Below are positions 6,552-7,453 of a stretch of DNA of 7,453 nt, one piece after another; the stretch's first letter is position 1; every line of letters starts with the position of its first letter. The position numbers were made by a program, and so were the translations under genes. Origin of the DNA: Bacteroidota bacterium (GTDB taxonomy: Bacteria; Bacteroidota; Bacteroidia; Chitinophagales; UBA10324). Under the pieces are notes generated by a model that saw nothing but the letters and a program-made list of their open reading frames with translations, made no database searches and was not told the DNA's origin. Where the stretch lies: the NCBI GenBank assembly GCA_003455275.1, contig DMRR01000172.1:1-7453 (forward strand), given 5' to 3'.

Positions 6552-6682
6552 TAATTTGAAGATTTGAAAATGAAAATACAAGCTATCAAAACGATGCAGA
6601 ATATTTCTTCAGACCATTCTTCTATTCCAGATAACCCTTAAACTCCATCTTCAAATTTCCAAATTATAAAATCTTCAAATTA
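6552..6682. repeat. Long-range inverted repeat filling the guaB-pheS spacer
   Basis: A perfect 14-bp inverted repeat joins TAATTTGAAGATTT (6552-6565) with AAATCTTCAAATTA (6669-6682), 103 bases apart. A second right-hand copy, ATCTTCAAATT (6647-6657), also pairs with 6553-6563, so the left arm has two alternative partners. The outer right arm ends 6 bases before the pheS ATG. The element is AT-rich with no T tract after a compact stem, so it is not a classical terminator. Its role, whether RNA structure or a dispersed intergenic repeat, is unknown. Confidence 0.6.
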
Positions 6683-6688
6683 GCATTC

Positions 6689-7453
6689 ATGGACATATTC
6701 GAAAAGGCAAATCAATTAAAATCAGAAATTGAAAATCAGTTGCCTGATGCTTCAGAAAAACTGGAGCAGTTCAGAATAAAATTTCTTGGCAGCAAGAATG
6801 TTCTGAAAGATTTATTCGCTTCAATTAAAGAAGTGCCTAATGAACGCAAGAAAGAATTCGGGCAAGTAGTGAATGATTTAAAACAATTAGCCGAAGAAAA
6901 ATTCAAATCATTAAAAGAAAAACTCGGAAGCGATAATAAATCTTCGTCAGATGGTATTGACTTAACTATGCCCGGAGACCCGATTTGGCGCGGCTCTCGT
7001 CATCCGGTGAATATTGTGAAGAATGAAGTAATAGAAATTTTTTCACGCATTGGTTTCACGGTGGCTGAAGGCCCGGAGATCGAAGATGAGTGGCACAATT
7101 TCACGGCGCTTAATACTCCGGAAGATCATCCGGCGCGCGACATGACGGATACATTTTACATTCAGCAAAATCCGGCTCTTGTGCTTCGCTCTCAAACTTC
7201 AACAGTGCAGGTGCGTGTGATGGAAACATCAAAGCCCCCAATAAGAATTATTTCTCCGGGAAGAGTGTATCGCAATGAAACCATTTCATACAAGCATCAT
7301 GTTTTCTTTCATCAGCTGGAGGGATTATATATAGATCAGAAAGTTTCTTTTGCTGATCTGAAACAAACACTTTACTATTTCGTGCAGGAATTTTTCGGTG
7401 CTGATTTCGAAATCCGTTTTCGTCCAAGTTATTTTCCATTTACTGAACCCAGT
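6689..7453 (+). CDS. pheS: Phenylalanine--tRNA ligase alpha subunit, 3' end beyond the window
   Basis: PheS is the catalytic alpha subunit of the alpha2-beta2 class II enzyme that charges tRNA-Phe in the cytoplasm; its partner PheT is not in the window. The 255 codons present are the N-terminal three quarters of a protein usually about 330-350 residues long, and the frame runs off the end without a stop. Residues 1-85 are the helical, coiled-coil tRNA-binding arm with the family's FLGSKN (32-37). The catalytic domain then starts at about 92 with MPG, RGSRHPV (101-107), GPEIEDEWHNFTALNTPEDHPARDMTDTFY (in pieces, 128-157), LRSQTS (166-171), motif 2 GRVYRNE (191-197) with FHQLEG (207-212), and FRPSYFPFTEPS (244-255). 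The start at 6689 is the only one giving the complete arm. LRSQTS replaces the LRTHTS form seen in many bacterial PheS. Its position after guaB on the same strand suggests possible co-transcription, though 142 bp separate them. Confidence 0.96.
   Translation, partial: MDIFEKANQLKSEIENQLPDASEKLEQFRIKFLGSKNVLKDLFASIKEVPNERKKEFGQVVNDLKQLAEEKFKSLKEKLGSDNKSSSDGIDLTMPGDPIWRGSRHPVNIVKNEVIEIFSRIGFTVAEGPEIEDEWHNFTALNTPEDHPARDMTDTFYIQQNPALVLRSQTSTVQVRVMETSKPPIRIISPGRVYRNETISYKHHVFFHQLEGLYIDQKVSFADLKQTLYYFVQEFFGADFEIRFRPSYFPFTEPS

Noticed and set aside
6570..6641. 23-codon ORF starting at ATG 6570 in the guaB-pheS spacer, a possible leader peptide for pheS
   Set aside because: It encodes MKIQAIKTMQN... 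with no phenylalanine codons, so it is not a Phe attenuator leader, and it has no clear ribosome-binding site. An ORF of this length in a 142-bp spacer is expected by chance.

Overview
The window looks like ordinary chromosome from a Bacteroidota (Bacteroidetes) bacterium, probably an uncultured or little-studied one. Four things point there. Two proteins end in type IX secretion system (T9SS) type A sorting domains, which are confined to that phylum. Two starts are preceded by the Bacteroidetes promoter signature TTG-N(18-21)-TAnnTTTG. The TatC protein has an enlarged, cysteine-bearing first periplasmic loop. DNA is AT-leaning, with AT-rich spacers carrying short repeats.

Layout. 1-270 is the 3' end of a T9SS-exported protein, closed by a strong intrinsic terminator (289-320). 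490-1494 encodes an OmpA-family lipoprotein with a long coiled coil. 1521-2381 encodes TatC, with its own promoter lying across the end of the OmpA-like gene. 2378-4972 on the minus strand is a large secreted Asp-box (BNR/sortilin-like) beta-propeller protein with a T9SS sorting domain; its stop codon overlaps that of tatC by 4 bp. A short divergent spacer (4973-5080) leads to guaB (5081-6547, IMP dehydrogenase). After a 142-bp spacer with long inverted repeats comes pheS (6689 to the window end, incomplete).

How the genes relate. The first half is an envelope and export neighbourhood: a peptidoglycan-anchored lipoprotein, the twin-arginine translocase core, and two T9SS substrates. T9SS substrates first cross the inner membrane by the Sec route, so the closeness of tatC is not evidence of a functional link. 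The second half is housekeeping (GMP synthesis and tRNA charging). No operon-scale system, CRISPR array, prophage, transposase or RNA gene is visible.

I did not find a convincing undescribed system. The most interesting signal is a pair of heptanucleotide tandem arrays inside the sorting-domain coding region of the propeller gene. Their translation stands in for strands and loops of the sorting domain. Other points are an inverted-repeat spacer before pheS, a small hairpin displaying a purine-rich ribosome-binding-like sequence at the OmpA-like start, and an almost leaderless tatC transcript.
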